DNA from: PALSA-1180 sp964624625
GTDB taxonomy: Bacteria; Oederibacteriota; Muellerivitia; Muellerivitales; Muellerivitaceae
DNA length: 64,000 bases
Reading direction: 5' to 3'
Assembly: GCA_964624625.1 (NCBI GenBank)
Contig: CAZUXW010000001.1
Location: 72,176 to 136,175, forward strand
Under the pieces are notes generated by a model. It saw only the letters and a list, made by a program, of their open reading frames with translations, had not been told where the DNA came from and did not search any database. Below, piece by piece: positions 48,739-56,937 of the stretch; positions within the stretch are counted from its first letter, which is position 1, and every line of letters begins with the position of its first letter. A program made the translations under genes and the position numbers.

Positions 48739-49353
48739 CTATTGCGGATTCATCTCCATAAACTCCACGCATTCGTCCCTGATTTCCTGAAGTTCCCTGT
48801 CCCGTACCTTCCGGAGGCACCTCAAACGGCGCCTGAATTCAGAGGCTTGGGCCTCATCCTTATCGGTGTAGTCGGAGCCGTAATTCATCAGCAAGGCGTC
48901 CAAGCGCGGGACCAATCGGCGGTTCGCCTTCAGGGTCCTTAAAAAAAGCCTGGGATTTCGGCAGATCAGCTTCCCCAGGAGGATGTCGAGGCTCTCGGCC
49001 AATTCCCCGTCGGCGACCGTGTAAAAACGGAAGGCCAGGTTGGTGGAGTTGACCTTCCCCCGGAAAATCTGGCTTTCCAGGGATCCCAGGTTTTTCAGGA
49101 TGTATTTCTCCGTCTCCAAATGGTTCCGCCGCGAGGAGGGGGGGGCGGCGTAGCCCAGGTCCTTTGGAAGGTAGGAGGCGGCTTTCATGGCGTTTTCCTC
49201 GGAAGGGTCCTTCGAGTAGCGGGCGTAGGCCGCCCTCATGGAATCCCAGTCCACGCTGGTTTCCGCCAGCAGGGACCCAGGTCCCGCCCAGCCGGCCCAT
49301 AGCATGATGAAAAAAAACACGCCCCTCGGGAAAATTGAATAATAAGACGGCAT
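48739..49353 (-). CDS. Exported protein of unknown function
   Basis: A 204-residue protein with a signal peptide (FFFIMLWAGWAGPGSLLA) and a helical, charged mature part (ESQIFRGKVNSTNLAFRFYTVADGELAESLDILLGKLICRNPRLFLRTLKANRRLV). The site AGGGAG lies before the ATG at 49353. I do not recognise a family. It sits 74 bp after the TPR gene's start and 68 bp after the ThrC-like gene, on the same strand; an operon is possible but not shown. Confidence 0.6.
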   Translation of the reverse strand: MPSYYSIFPRGVFFFIMLWAGWAGPGSLLAETSVDWDSMRAAYARYSKDPSEENAMKAASYLPKDLGYAAPPSSRRNHLETEKYILKNLGSLESQIFRGKVNSTNLAFRFYTVADGELAESLDILLGKLICRNPRLFLRTLKANRRLVPRLDALLMNYGSDYTDKDEAQASEFRRRLRCLRKVRDRELQEIRDECVEFMEMNPQ

Positions 49354-49420
49354 GGGGTTCACTCCCTGGCCAACATTATTGGGGAAATCATGCCGGCCGG
49401 ATATTCCAAACCATCTCGAT

Positions 49421-50650
49421 TCAAGCCGGAACCAAGTGGGCGGCCTCAAAGGCTTCCATGTTGGGCTGGATCACCGTGACGCTCTTCAAATGGTCCGCCA
49501 CCGCTTCCTGGGTCTTGAGGCCGGTTCCGGTGATGTAGGCCACCGTGACCGCGTCGGGATCGAGTATTTTGGACTCGGCCAGCTTCTTCAGGCAGGCCAC
49601 CGTCACGCCCCCCGCCGTCTCGGCGAATATTCCCTCGGTCCTGGCCAGCAGTTTGATGCCCTCCACGATTTCCTCGTCCGTTGCCATCTCCGCGCCGCCG
49701 TTCGATTCGGCGATGGTCTTCAAGGCGTAAAAACCATCAGCCGGATTGCCGATGGCCAGGGACTTGGCGATGGTATTGGGTTTCACAGGCCGGAAGGTAT
49801 CGGTCTTGGCCTTGTAGGCGGTCGTCACGGGCGAGCAGCCGGAGGCCTGGGCCGCGAAAACCCTCATTTTCTTGTCGGGAATCAATCCCACCTTGATGAA
49901 TTCCTGCGTTCCCTTCCAAATTTTGGTCAAAAGCGAACCGGATGCGACCGGCACCACCACCTGGTCCGGGGCTTTCCAACCCAGCTGTTCCGCCGTTTCA
50001 AAGGCCAAGGTCTTCGACCCCTCGGCGTAATAGGGCCTCATGTTGATATTGACGAAAGCCCATTTGTATTTACCCGCGATCTCGCTGCAAAGCCGGTTGA
50101 CGTCGTCGTAATTGCCGTTCACTCCGATCAGGTTCGGATCATAGATGAGCGCCCCGATGACTTTCCCCTTTTCCAGGTTGGAGGGGATGAACACATAGCG
50201 CTTGAGTCCGCCCCTGGCACCGTAGGCCGCCACCGCGTTGGCCAGGTTCCCCGTGGAAGCGCATGCCAAGGTGTCAAAACCCAGTTCCAAGGCCCTTGTC
50301 GATGCCACCGCTACCACCCGGTCCTTGAAGGAATGGGTGGGATTGGCGCAGTCGTTCTTGAGGTAAAGGTTGGAGAGTCCCAGTTCCTTTCCAAGACGGT
50401 CCGCCCGGATCAAGGGGGTATAGCCCTCCTCCAGCGTGTTGTAAACCGTTCCTTCAACGGGAAGCAATTCCCTGTAACGCCAGATGTTCAAGGGACGGGA
50501 CGCGATTTTTTCCCGCGAAATGTCCTTTTTGATCTTGTCGTAGTCGTAGGCCGCTTCCAGGGGGCCGAAACAAAACTCACAGACATATTTCGCGGTTTTT
50601 TCGTATTCCTGGCCGCACTCACGGCACTTCAAGGCTTTGACGTAGCTCAT
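49421..50650 (-). CDS. Threonine synthase-like PLP enzyme, zinc-ribbon type, under SAM-I control
   Basis: A fold-type II PLP enzyme of the threonine synthase family, 409 residues. The N-terminus has a zinc-ribbon-like CRECG..CEFC segment (residues about 9-27). The PLP Lys is in NPTHSFKDRVV and the family motifs ASTGNLANAV, LGWKAPDQVVVPVASGSLLTK and ETAGGVTVAC follow. I chose MSYVKALKC at 50650, with GGAG upstream. A SAM-I riboswitch precedes it, which ties it to methionine metabolism. A second thrC lies in the hom-thrC-lysC cluster at 58.2 kb. It may be a regular threonine synthase or an enzyme that uses O-phosphohomoserine for methionine synthesis. Confidence 0.88.
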   Translation of the reverse strand: MSYVKALKCRECGQEYEKTAKYVCEFCFGPLEAAYDYDKIKKDISREKIASRPLNIWRYRELLPVEGTVYNTLEEGYTPLIRADRLGKELGLSNLYLKNDCANPTHSFKDRVVAVASTRALELGFDTLACASTGNLANAVAAYGARGGLKRYVFIPSNLEKGKVIGALIYDPNLIGVNGNYDDVNRLCSEIAGKYKWAFVNINMRPYYAEGSKTLAFETAEQLGWKAPDQVVVPVASGSLLTKIWKGTQEFIKVGLIPDKKMRVFAAQASGCSPVTTAYKAKTDTFRPVKPNTIAKSLAIGNPADGFYALKTIAESNGGAEMATDEEIVEGIKLLARTEGIFAETAGGVTVACLKKLAESKILDPDAVTVAYITGTGLKTQEAVADHLKSVTVIQPNMEAFEAAHLVPA

Positions 50651-50792
50651 CCTGGTCTCCTGGCTTGCTCTCGATGGGCCTACACAGTTCCACAATTGGA
50701 AATGGGGCTATCGCCCCAAAAATGAGAACTGCGTCACCCTCATACCTTTGATCGGACTTTGTCCGATATCCCCCAAGGTAAAAGAGGGTAAA

Positions 50793-50962
50793 AAAAAAGG
50801 CTTCCATCCTGAGATGGAAGCCTTTAAGTATCTGGGTTTTCCATCTCTCATCTCACCCCGGTTCATGGTTAAAACCAAGGTAGGAATTGGCACCTGACAA
50901 CCCTTTCGGGTCCGGTTGCCGTGGCTTCATAGGGCCTGTCCCTCCGCCACTCTGGATAAGAG
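50793..50962 (-). promoter_or_regulatory. SAM-I riboswitch with terminator
   Basis: Aptamer 50845-50962: CTCTTATCCAGAGTGGCGGA, GGGACAGGCCC, GAAGCC-GGCAACC, GGTGCCAATTCC and the closing GATGAGAG that pairs with CTCTTATC. This is the SAM-I (S-box) consensus. The terminator at 50793-50824 (AGGCTTCCATCTC against its inverse, then nine T) has TTCCATCTC, complementary to GAGATGGAA at the 3' end of the aptamer, giving a clear antiterminator switch. It lies about 140 bp before the threonine synthase-like gene. Confidence 0.93.
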
Positions 50963-51043
50963 CGTTAAATTGTCAAACGATAGTACTAAGAGTCCTTTTC
51001 CCTGTCAAGACTGCCGTCAAACGCCAAGTATAACTCTCGAGTT

Positions 51044-51315
51044 ACCACGAAGACACGAAGGGCACCAAGAAAAGAAAAACCTATTTATTACAGAACTGTA
51101 TCTTTTAAAAAGGTAAAAAACGCTTCATTAATATAAAAACAACAATTCCCGTGAAGAGGACCCATGCCCATTTTGGTATTTTTTTGAAGCCCGCTGCAAA
51201 AAAAATATATAAACAAAAAATAAAAACGAAGACCCAAACGACACTTACAATATCAACGGGCAACTTGCCCCCTATTTATTTTTATCCTTCTTCGCGCCCT
51301 TCGTGTCTTCGTGGT
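51044..51315. mobile_element. Inverted-repeat cassette with a small membrane-peptide gene (element copy 4)
   Basis: Left arm 51044-51066 and right arm 51296-51315 are near-perfect inverse copies of CACGAAG-type units. The interior of about 230 bp is AT-rich, unlike its surroundings, and contains one convincing short gene on the minus strand. The layout mirrors the GxxExxY cassette at 11.0-11.5 kb. Confidence 0.65.
51105..51263 (-). CDS. Putative 52-residue membrane peptide inside an inverted-repeat cassette
   Basis: A small open frame read from a TTG with GGGGG just upstream. It encodes two hydrophobic segments (VWVFVFIFCLYIFFAAGF and WAWVLFTGIVVFILM) separated by a basic loop (KKIPK) and ends KRFLPF. 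The clear alternation of membrane segments and basic residues suggests a real peptide rather than chance, but nothing else supports it. It lies between the SAM-I riboswitch and greA, within the repeat element. Confidence 0.4.
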   Translation of the reverse strand: MPVDIVSVVWVFVFIFCLYIFFAAGFKKIPKWAWVLFTGIVVFILMKRFLPF

Positions 51316-51338
51316 TCAATCGGCCGTATATTTTCGGT

Positions 51339-51818
51339 TTAATCCGCCGCCACTTCGATCTTCAAGATTTGGTATTGGAGCAATCCCGCGGGAACGGTGA
51401 TGTCCACCTTCTCGCCCACTTTCTTCCCGATCATTCCCTTGGCGATGGGCGTCCTCAGGGATATTTTGTTTTGGGCGAAATCCGCTTCCTCCTCGCCCAC
51501 GATCCGGTATTTCTCCTCCTGCTTGGTCTTCAAGTCCTTGACCGTCACCATGCAGCCGATCGACACGTGCTCCCCGGTGATATTCTCGTCCTCCAGGATG
51601 CGGACCCGGGCCAGCTTGTCGCCGATCTCGCGGATCCTCGACTCCAAGAGCCCCTGCTCCTGCTTCGCCGCGTCATACTCGGCGTTTTCCTTCAGGTCGC
51701 CGTGGGCCCGCGCCTCTTCCAGCGCCTTGGCGATGAGGGGGCGTTTCACGATCTTCAACTGCTTGAGCTCTTCCTCCAATTTTTCCTTGGTAGCCCGGGA
51801 AACCAAAAAATCACTCAT
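51339..51818 (-). CDS. greA: Transcription elongation factor GreA
   Basis: Rescues stalled RNA polymerase by stimulating cleavage of the nascent RNA. The 159-residue protein has the N-terminal coiled coil (KLEEELKQLKIVKRPLIAKALEEARAHGDLKENAEYDAAKQEQ, with the tip acidic residues) and a C-terminal domain ending AGLLQYQILKIEV. GAGGAG precedes the ATG. It lies 21 bp after the fur stop and is probably co-transcribed with it. Confidence 0.96.
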   Translation of the reverse strand: MSDFLVSRATKEKLEEELKQLKIVKRPLIAKALEEARAHGDLKENAEYDAAKQEQGLLESRIREIGDKLARVRILEDENITGEHVSIGCMVTVKDLKTKQEEKYRIVGEEEADFAQNKISLRTPIAKGMIGKKVGEKVDITVPAGLLQYQILKIEVAAD

Positions 51819-51839
51819 GCGTTTCTCCTCATCGGCGAA

Positions 51840-52298
51840 TTACTTGCCGTTCTTCTGGCACTTCTGGCACAGGCCGTAAAGCTGCATCCGGTGGCTCGTG
51901 ATCTTAAATCCATGCTTCCGGCTGACCTGTTCCTGCAGCTCCTCGATCTGCGGGTTCAAAAACTCGATATAAATCCCGCAGTTCGTGCAAATCATGTGAT
52001 CGTGGTGCTTTCGATCCAACTCCGGCTCGTATTGAATCCGCCCATCCCCGAAATCCAGCTCCCGGGCCAAGCCGCATTGGGTCATGTGCTTCAAGGTCCG
52101 GTAAACCGTCGCGAACCCCACGTTGGTCTGCTTTTCCTTGGCCTTTTGGTAAAGCTCCTCGGCCGAGACGTGGCCCCGGTGGGCCAGGAAAACCTCCAAA
52201 ATCAATTCCCGCTGGGCCGTCAGCTTCAGGTCCTTTTCCTTGAGGTACCTGCTGAAAACCTCGTACTCCCTGCTTTTTTCCTTAATCGAGTTCCTCAT
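51840..52298 (-). CDS. fur: Fur-family transcriptional regulator
   Basis: Metal-responsive repressor of the Fur family, 152 residues. The winged helix (QRELILEVFLAHRGHVSAEELYQKAKEKQTNVGFATVYRTLKHM) precedes a dimerisation domain with metal ligands HHDHMICTNCG and a C-terminal CxxC (GLCQKC). The HHDH and CxxC pairs suit Fur or PerR; which metal it senses cannot be settled. It starts close to its Shine-Dalgarno AAGGA and lies upstream of greA. Confidence 0.92.
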   Translation of the reverse strand: MRNSIKEKSREYEVFSRYLKEKDLKLTAQRELILEVFLAHRGHVSAEELYQKAKEKQTNVGFATVYRTLKHMTQCGLARELDFGDGRIQYEPELDRKHHDHMICTNCGIYIEFLNPQIEELQEQVSRKHGFKITSHRMQLYGLCQKCQKNGK

Positions 52299-52350
52299 AA
52301 ATAAAAAATCCTTCTCAGTGGCGTTTCATGGGATTCATGGGAGCCTGGAA

Positions 52351-52785
52351 TCAGTTCAGCATGACCGGCATCAAGACGTTGGAGCGGACGACGTGTTGAA
52401 ACGCCCCCGCGATGTTATCCGTGGCGTCGCTGAGGGTTTGAAGGTAATCCTCCTCGACTTCCCGGCTATCGACCAAAAAAGAGGTTTTGAGAAGCACCGA
52501 CAATTGCCCCTTGATGACCTTGGAAACCCTGAGCATTTCGTTCCTGAAATAATCCGGATGGTCCCGGCGCACCCGCTTCACCACTTTGGGGCGCGAGTAT
52601 TTCTTTTGGTTGAGCGAAATGGAGGCGATCATCTGGGCAAGGTGGTTTTCCAGCATCGCCCGATCCACGTGCTGTCCATGCACCAGCCGTTCGATTAAGA
52701 CTTCCAGGTACGAAACATGGGAAAAAAGTTCCCGATAAAGTTCCAAAAAACTTTCGCGGACATCGGAGTCCTGAGATAAGCCCAT
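52351..52785 (-). CDS. Uncharacterised helical protein
   Basis: A 144-residue protein, mostly helical and soluble: MGLSQDSDVRESFLELYRELF, HVDRAMLENHLAQMIASISLNQKK and NEMLRVSKVIKGQLSVLLKTSF. No family is recognised and no signal peptide is present. It lies between the fur gene and a TlpA-type gene; no functional hint. Confidence 0.6.
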   Translation of the reverse strand: MGLSQDSDVRESFLELYRELFSHVSYLEVLIERLVHGQHVDRAMLENHLAQMIASISLNQKKYSRPKVVKRVRRDHPDYFRNEMLRVSKVIKGQLSVLLKTSFLVDSREVEEDYLQTLSDATDNIAGAFQHVVRSNVLMPVMLN

Positions 52786-52885
52786 GGCACCCCCCGATCA
52801 CTTGTTTAAAAGAGTATACTCCTTTTCCAGGCTCAAGCCAACCAACCGGCCTTTCCCCTGGAAAGAAAGAACCCCGCCCGGCTTT

Positions 52886-53476
52886 TTACTCCGCCAATAG
52901 CTTTTCAACCGCCGCGGTGAACTGTTCCTCCGGGCGCGCCCCGACAAACGAAAGGGCCACCCTTCCCTTCTTATCGATGAAAAAAGTGGCGGGGATGGGA
53001 TTGACCCCGTAATTTTGGAGGGTTTCCAGGCTCGCGAGCCCGACCGGATAGTCGATGTTATAACCAGCCAAAAACTTTTTGAAGTTCTCCCGCGGCTGGT
53101 TGTCGTTGATTTCCACCGACAATCCGACGACTTCCAGGCCCCGGGAGCGGTAGCCGGCGCGGAGCTTGACTAACCCGGGAAGCTCCATGCGGCAGGGCCC
53201 GCACCAGGTCGCCCAAAAATCCAGCACCACCACCTTCCCCCTCAAGTCGGCCAACCGCAAGGTTGGCGCGGGAAGGGGCGGGACCTTGTTTTTTTTCTTT
53301 CCCCCCTGGGGAGGAGCCTGGGGGGATGGAGCGGGAACGGGAAGGTTCAAGAAATCGGCTTGGATTTCCGGCGCTTGAATCCGGTCCCCGGCCGGGATCA
53401 AACCCAGGCCGCCGTCCCTCGATCCACAGCCAACCAGGGATCCCAACCATAGGAATAACACAAACCATTTTTTCAT
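52886..53476 (-). CDS. TlpA-like thioredoxin lipoprotein
   Basis: A 196-residue envelope protein with a lipoprotein signal (LWLGSLVGC, the lipobox Cys at residue 17) and a thioredoxin fold with the active-site WCGPC. Before it stands a Pro/Lys-rich linker (QAPPQGGKKKNKVPPLPAP). Further TlpA/AhpC-type blocks are VVLDFWATWCGPCRMELPGLVKL and VNPIPATFFIDKKGRV. It probably acts as a thiol-disulfide reductase on the periplasmic side, for example in cytochrome c maturation or oxidative repair. Confidence 0.88.
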   Translation of the reverse strand: MKKWFVLFLWLGSLVGCGSRDGGLGLIPAGDRIQAPEIQADFLNLPVPAPSPQAPPQGGKKKNKVPPLPAPTLRLADLRGKVVVLDFWATWCGPCRMELPGLVKLRAGYRSRGLEVVGLSVEINDNQPRENFKKFLAGYNIDYPVGLASLETLQNYGVNPIPATFFIDKKGRVALSFVGARPEEQFTAAVEKLLAE

Positions 53477-53515
53477 GGGTCACTTTCCGGTTCTGGGATT
53501 GGAGGCGGTTGTGGT

Positions 53516-54208
53516 TTAAAAGAAGCCCACGTATTGGACTTTAGCGACTCGGGAAAAAGCCGCGCCATTGTTGATGTCCCTGAAGTCCACACCCACCCTC
53601 AGGGGATTATCCACGTTGAAAACCACGTTGGCGTTGAATTGCCAAAAAGAAGTCAGGACCTTATCCACCTCCAGGTTAAAGACCAGGGGAGGGGCGACGG
53701 CGAAGGAAAGGCCCGAAAAGAGCCCCAAGTCGCGGCTGGAATTGAAATTATCAAAGCTGACGGCGTTGACCCCCCCATGCACCTGAAGAAAACCCAATTG
53801 GGGGAACTCATGGCTGACCACGCCGTAAAAGCCCTTTTGCAATCCCGGATAGAATCTCCCGCCCGACTCGGTCCCGTAACCGCGGTCATCCCAAGCCAAG
53901 GCCACCGCGACCGGTGCCGTTTTTTGGTCGAGGATCTTGAACTTCAGGAACAACCGGGGGGTCTGGATTTGGATAGTCCCGCTGCCGATGACGTTGGTGG
54001 CGTTGGCGGAGAAGCCAAACATGAAAAAATCCTGGAAACCCACGTTGGCCCGGAGGAACAGCCCACCGTTCTCGTACATTTTCGTGACCAGGTCGTAGCC
54101 GCCGTGCATCAGGGTATAGGCCGTCGGGGCCTCCACCATCTCATAGTTGGTCGGTCCCGCGGCGACATCGCCTTTGGCCCAAACCAGGGGAACGAAAAAG
54201 AGCATCAA
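53516..54208 (-). CDS. Putative outer-membrane beta-barrel protein
   Basis: An approximately 230-residue exported protein with many amphipathic strands and a C-terminal aromatic residue (VAKVQYVGFF). It resembles the small barrel proteins with a GxxxxxYE-type N-terminus (AAGPTNYEMVEAPTAYTLMHGGYDLVTKMYENGGLFLRANVG). The annotated start is TTG at 54208, but an upstream in-frame ATA at 54241, with GGAGG six bases before it, would give a full signal peptide (KISIPALSLLLMLFFVPLVWA). The real start is thus uncertain. Function unknown. Confidence 0.6.
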   Translation of the reverse strand: MMLFFVPLVWAKGDVAAGPTNYEMVEAPTAYTLMHGGYDLVTKMYENGGLFLRANVGFQDFFMFGFSANATNVIGSGTIQIQTPRLFLKFKILDQKTAPVAVALAWDDRGYGTESGGRFYPGLQKGFYGVVSHEFPQLGFLQVHGGVNAVSFDNFNSSRDLGLFSGLSFAVAPPLVFNLEVDKVLTSFWQFNANVVFNVDNPLRVGVDFRDINNGAAFSRVAKVQYVGFF

Positions 54209-54327
54209 TAGTAAAGAAAGGGCTGGAATGGATATTTTTATGGGACGCCTCCGAACTCATTTAATTGTAGAGTCTAGTGCCTTAATGTCAATATGACAGG
54301 CTTTAGAACCACCGAAAGACTCATTTT

Positions 54328-54433
54328 CACCGCCAGGACACCAAGGCACCAAGAAAAGCGAACTATATAAAATTTTGAAGTCTTTAGCCAAATCTCCCCT
54401 TTTGCTTTTCTTGGTGCCTTGGTGTCTTGGTGG
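54328..54433. repeat. Inverted-repeat element, CACCAAG type (copy 5)
   Basis: Left arm 54328-54353 and right arm 54410-54433 are inverse copies of the CACCAAG variant, extending into AAGAAAAGC/GCTTTTCTT, with about 45 bp between. The arms are nearly the same as those of the GxxExxY cassette at 11.0 kb. No gene is inside. Confidence 0.8.
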
Positions 54434-54465
54434 TTCAATCCGCCTTTGACTTGTTTTAGACGTTC

Positions 54466-55269
54466 TCAGTACTTCTCGATGAAAATCTTCTCAACCTTCG
54501 TGATGTGCTTCCCTAAAAACCTTTGGGCGTGTTCCTTAAACTTGCGGGAAAGGTCGCTCACATAGTAGGTTCCCCCGCCGTGGCCTGAAAGCTCAATGCC
54601 GTGCATGTCCAGGTTGCGGTGGAGGCTTCGGGCGGTCTCCTCGGCCGAATCCACGATCCTGACCCTCTTGCCGGCCACCTTCGAAAGGGTTTTTTTCAAG
54701 AGGGGGTAATGGGTGCAACCCAACAACAAGGTGTCAATGCCGGCCCGGAGAAGGGGCCGGAGATATTCCCTCGCGATGGTCTCGGTCACGGGGCCGGAAA
54801 TTTTACCCTCCTCCACCAGAGGCACGAAGAGCGGGCAGGCCTTCACGGTCACCTTGGCCTGCGGCATCAAATGATGGATCGCCTCCGGATAGGCGCCGGA
54901 TTGGATGGTTCCCTCGGTTCCGATGACCCCGATTCTTCCGTTGCGGGTTACCTCCACCGCGGCGAAAGCGCCGGGCTCGATGACCCCCAGGATGGGAATG
55001 GTGAATTCCCTGCGCATATCCTTCAGGGCCCAAGCCGAGGAAGTGTTGCAGGCCACCACCACCGCCTTCACCTTCTCGCGCTTGATGAGGAACCGGACGA
55101 TTTGCCTGGCGTAATGCCGGATGGTGTCAGGACCCTTGGTGCCGTAAGGGATGCGGGCCGTGTCGCCGAAATAAACGAGTCTTTCCTTCGGCAATTCCCT
55201 TTGGATGGCCTTGACGACCGTGAGACCGCCGAGCCCCGAGTCGAAAATGCCGATGGGCCCCTGCCTCAA
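54466..55269 (-). CDS. murI: Glutamate racemase
   Basis: Makes D-glutamate for peptidoglycan. The 267-residue protein has the family start GIFDSGLGGLTVVKAI, the first catalytic Cys in VVACNTSSAWAL and the second in LLLGCTHYPLL, plus YFGDTARIPYGTKG. Its start overlaps the citramalate synthase stop as ATGA (55266-55269). Confidence 0.96.
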   Translation of the reverse strand: MRQGPIGIFDSGLGGLTVVKAIQRELPKERLVYFGDTARIPYGTKGPDTIRHYARQIVRFLIKREKVKAVVVACNTSSAWALKDMRREFTIPILGVIEPGAFAAVEVTRNGRIGVIGTEGTIQSGAYPEAIHHLMPQAKVTVKACPLFVPLVEEGKISGPVTETIAREYLRPLLRAGIDTLLLGCTHYPLLKKTLSKVAGKRVRIVDSAEETARSLHRNLDMHGIELSGHGGGTYYVSDLSRKFKEHAQRFLGKHITKVEKIFIEKY

Positions 55270-56861
55270 CGGCCCGCTCGTTTCGGGGACCTTTTTTTGG
55301 AACGATCCTTGAGCAATTTATACTCGATGGAATCCACCAGGGCTTCCCAGGAAGCCTCGATGATGTTCTCCGAAACTCCAACCGTGCCCCAGCTGTCCTT
55401 GTTGTCCCGGCTCTCGATGAGAACCCGAACCTTCGCCGCGGTGCCTTCCTTGGCGTCCAGCACTCGGACCTTAAAGTCCGTCAGGTGGACGTCCCGGAGC
55501 GAGGGATAAAATTTCGTCAAGGCCTTCCGCAGGGCTTGGTCGAGGGCGTTGATGGGCCCATCCCCCTCCCCCACGGTGTTTTCCAGGACGCCGTTGACTT
55601 TCAGCTTGATGGTCGCCTCGGAGACCAATTTGCCGTCGCCCCGGTTTTCCACAATGACCCGGAAGCCGACCAGGTCGAAAAAGTTGCGGTGCTGGCCCAA
55701 GGCCTTTTTGAGCAGCAGCTCAAAGGAGGCTTCCGCCCCCTCGAATTGGTAGCCTTCGCTTTCCATCTTCTTGACGTTTTCAATGATGGCCTTGGCCGCT
55801 TCCTTGTCCTTGAACTTGAACTTTTGCTGGCCGCCCTTGTGGAAGATCGAGGAAAGGCCCGATTGGTCGGACACCAGGATCGTCCGGCTGTTGCCGATCT
55901 GTTCGGGATCCACGTGCTCATAGGTGCTGGTGGCTTTGCGCACGGCGGAAATATGCATGCCGCCCTTGTGGGTAAAGGCGCTTTTGCCGACATAGGGAGC
56001 GTTGGTCCTGGGCGTGACATTCAGGATCTCGTCGACCTGACGCGAAACCTCGGTGAGTTTTTTCAAGTTCACGGGCCTGACGAAGGACGCCTTCTTTTTG
56101 AAAACCAGGGTTGGAATAAGGGAGGTGAGGTTGGTGTTGCCGACCCTCTCGCCGTAGCCGTTGACGCAGCCTTGGATTTGGACCGCCCCGCCCTCCACGG
56201 CGGCTAAGCTATTGGCGACGGCCATGTCGCTGTCATTGTGGCAATGGATTCCCAAGGACGCCCCGGGAAAGCGTTGTCCGACCCTCGTCACCACCGCCTC
56301 GATATCCTCCGGCAGGGATCCGCCGTTGGTATCGCACAGCACCAGGCAGTCGGCGCCGGCCTGCAATACCGCTTCCAGGCAGCTTAATGTAAATTCCGGA
56401 TTCGCCTTGTAGCCGTCGAAAAAATGCTCGGCGTCGTAAAACACCTCATCCACCCGGGACTTGAGGAATTTCACCGAGTCGTGGATGATTTCCAGGTTTT
56501 GTTCCAGCGTGATGCCCAGCGCCTTCGTGACGTGAAAATCCCAGCTCTTTCCGACCAAGGTGATCGTCGGGGTCTTGGCCCCGAGAAGGTTGCGGAGGTT
56601 CACGTCCTCGTTGGCCTTATTCCCCACGCGGCGGGTCATGCCAAAAGCCGCAAGACGGGCTTTCAGTTTCAACTTCCTGACTTCCTGGAAAAAAGCCGTG
56701 TCCTTGGGATTGGCCCCCGGCCATCCGCCCTCAATATAATGGAGTCCCAAGCTGTCGAGGACTTCCGCCAGGCGCAGTTTGTCCTTCACCGACAGGTTAA
56801 TTCCCTGGGTTTGCGGACCTTCCCTTAATAAGGCGTCATAGAGAACCAGTTTTTTGTCCAC
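55266..56861 (-). CDS. cimA: (R)-citramalate synthase
   Basis: Condenses pyruvate and acetyl-CoA to citramalate, the threonine-independent route to isoleucine. The 531-residue HMGL-like barrel has LYDALLREGPQTQGINLS, IEGGWPGANPKDTAFF, CDTNGGSLPEDI, GIHCHNDSDMAVANSLAAVEGGAVQIQGCVNGYGERVGNTNLTSLIP and a C-terminal regulatory domain. I chose the GTG at 56861, with GGAAG seven bases upstream. The length and the EGGWPGANPKD block fit CimA rather than LeuA or homocitrate synthase. It overlaps murI. Confidence 0.93.
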   Translation of the reverse strand: MDKKLVLYDALLREGPQTQGINLSVKDKLRLAEVLDSLGLHYIEGGWPGANPKDTAFFQEVRKLKLKARLAAFGMTRRVGNKANEDVNLRNLLGAKTPTITLVGKSWDFHVTKALGITLEQNLEIIHDSVKFLKSRVDEVFYDAEHFFDGYKANPEFTLSCLEAVLQAGADCLVLCDTNGGSLPEDIEAVVTRVGQRFPGASLGIHCHNDSDMAVANSLAAVEGGAVQIQGCVNGYGERVGNTNLTSLIPTLVFKKKASFVRPVNLKKLTEVSRQVDEILNVTPRTNAPYVGKSAFTHKGGMHISAVRKATSTYEHVDPEQIGNSRTILVSDQSGLSSIFHKGGQQKFKFKDKEAAKAIIENVKKMESEGYQFEGAEASFELLLKKALGQHRNFFDLVGFRVIVENRGDGKLVSEATIKLKVNGVLENTVGEGDGPINALDQALRKALTKFYPSLRDVHLTDFKVRVLDAKEGTAAKVRVLIESRDNKDSWGTVGVSENIIEASWEALVDSIEYKLLKDRSKKRSPKRAGR

Positions 56862-56937
56862 TTCAACACTTCCCAAATGATGTTTAGGATTTTAAATTCC
56901 TAATTACGGATTCCTCATTACCAATTGCAATTCAAAC

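Noticed and set aside
51303..52304. 333-codon plus-strand frame opposite greA and fur
   Set aside because: The antisense strand holds two unmistakable genes; the frame has no domain or ribosome-binding site.
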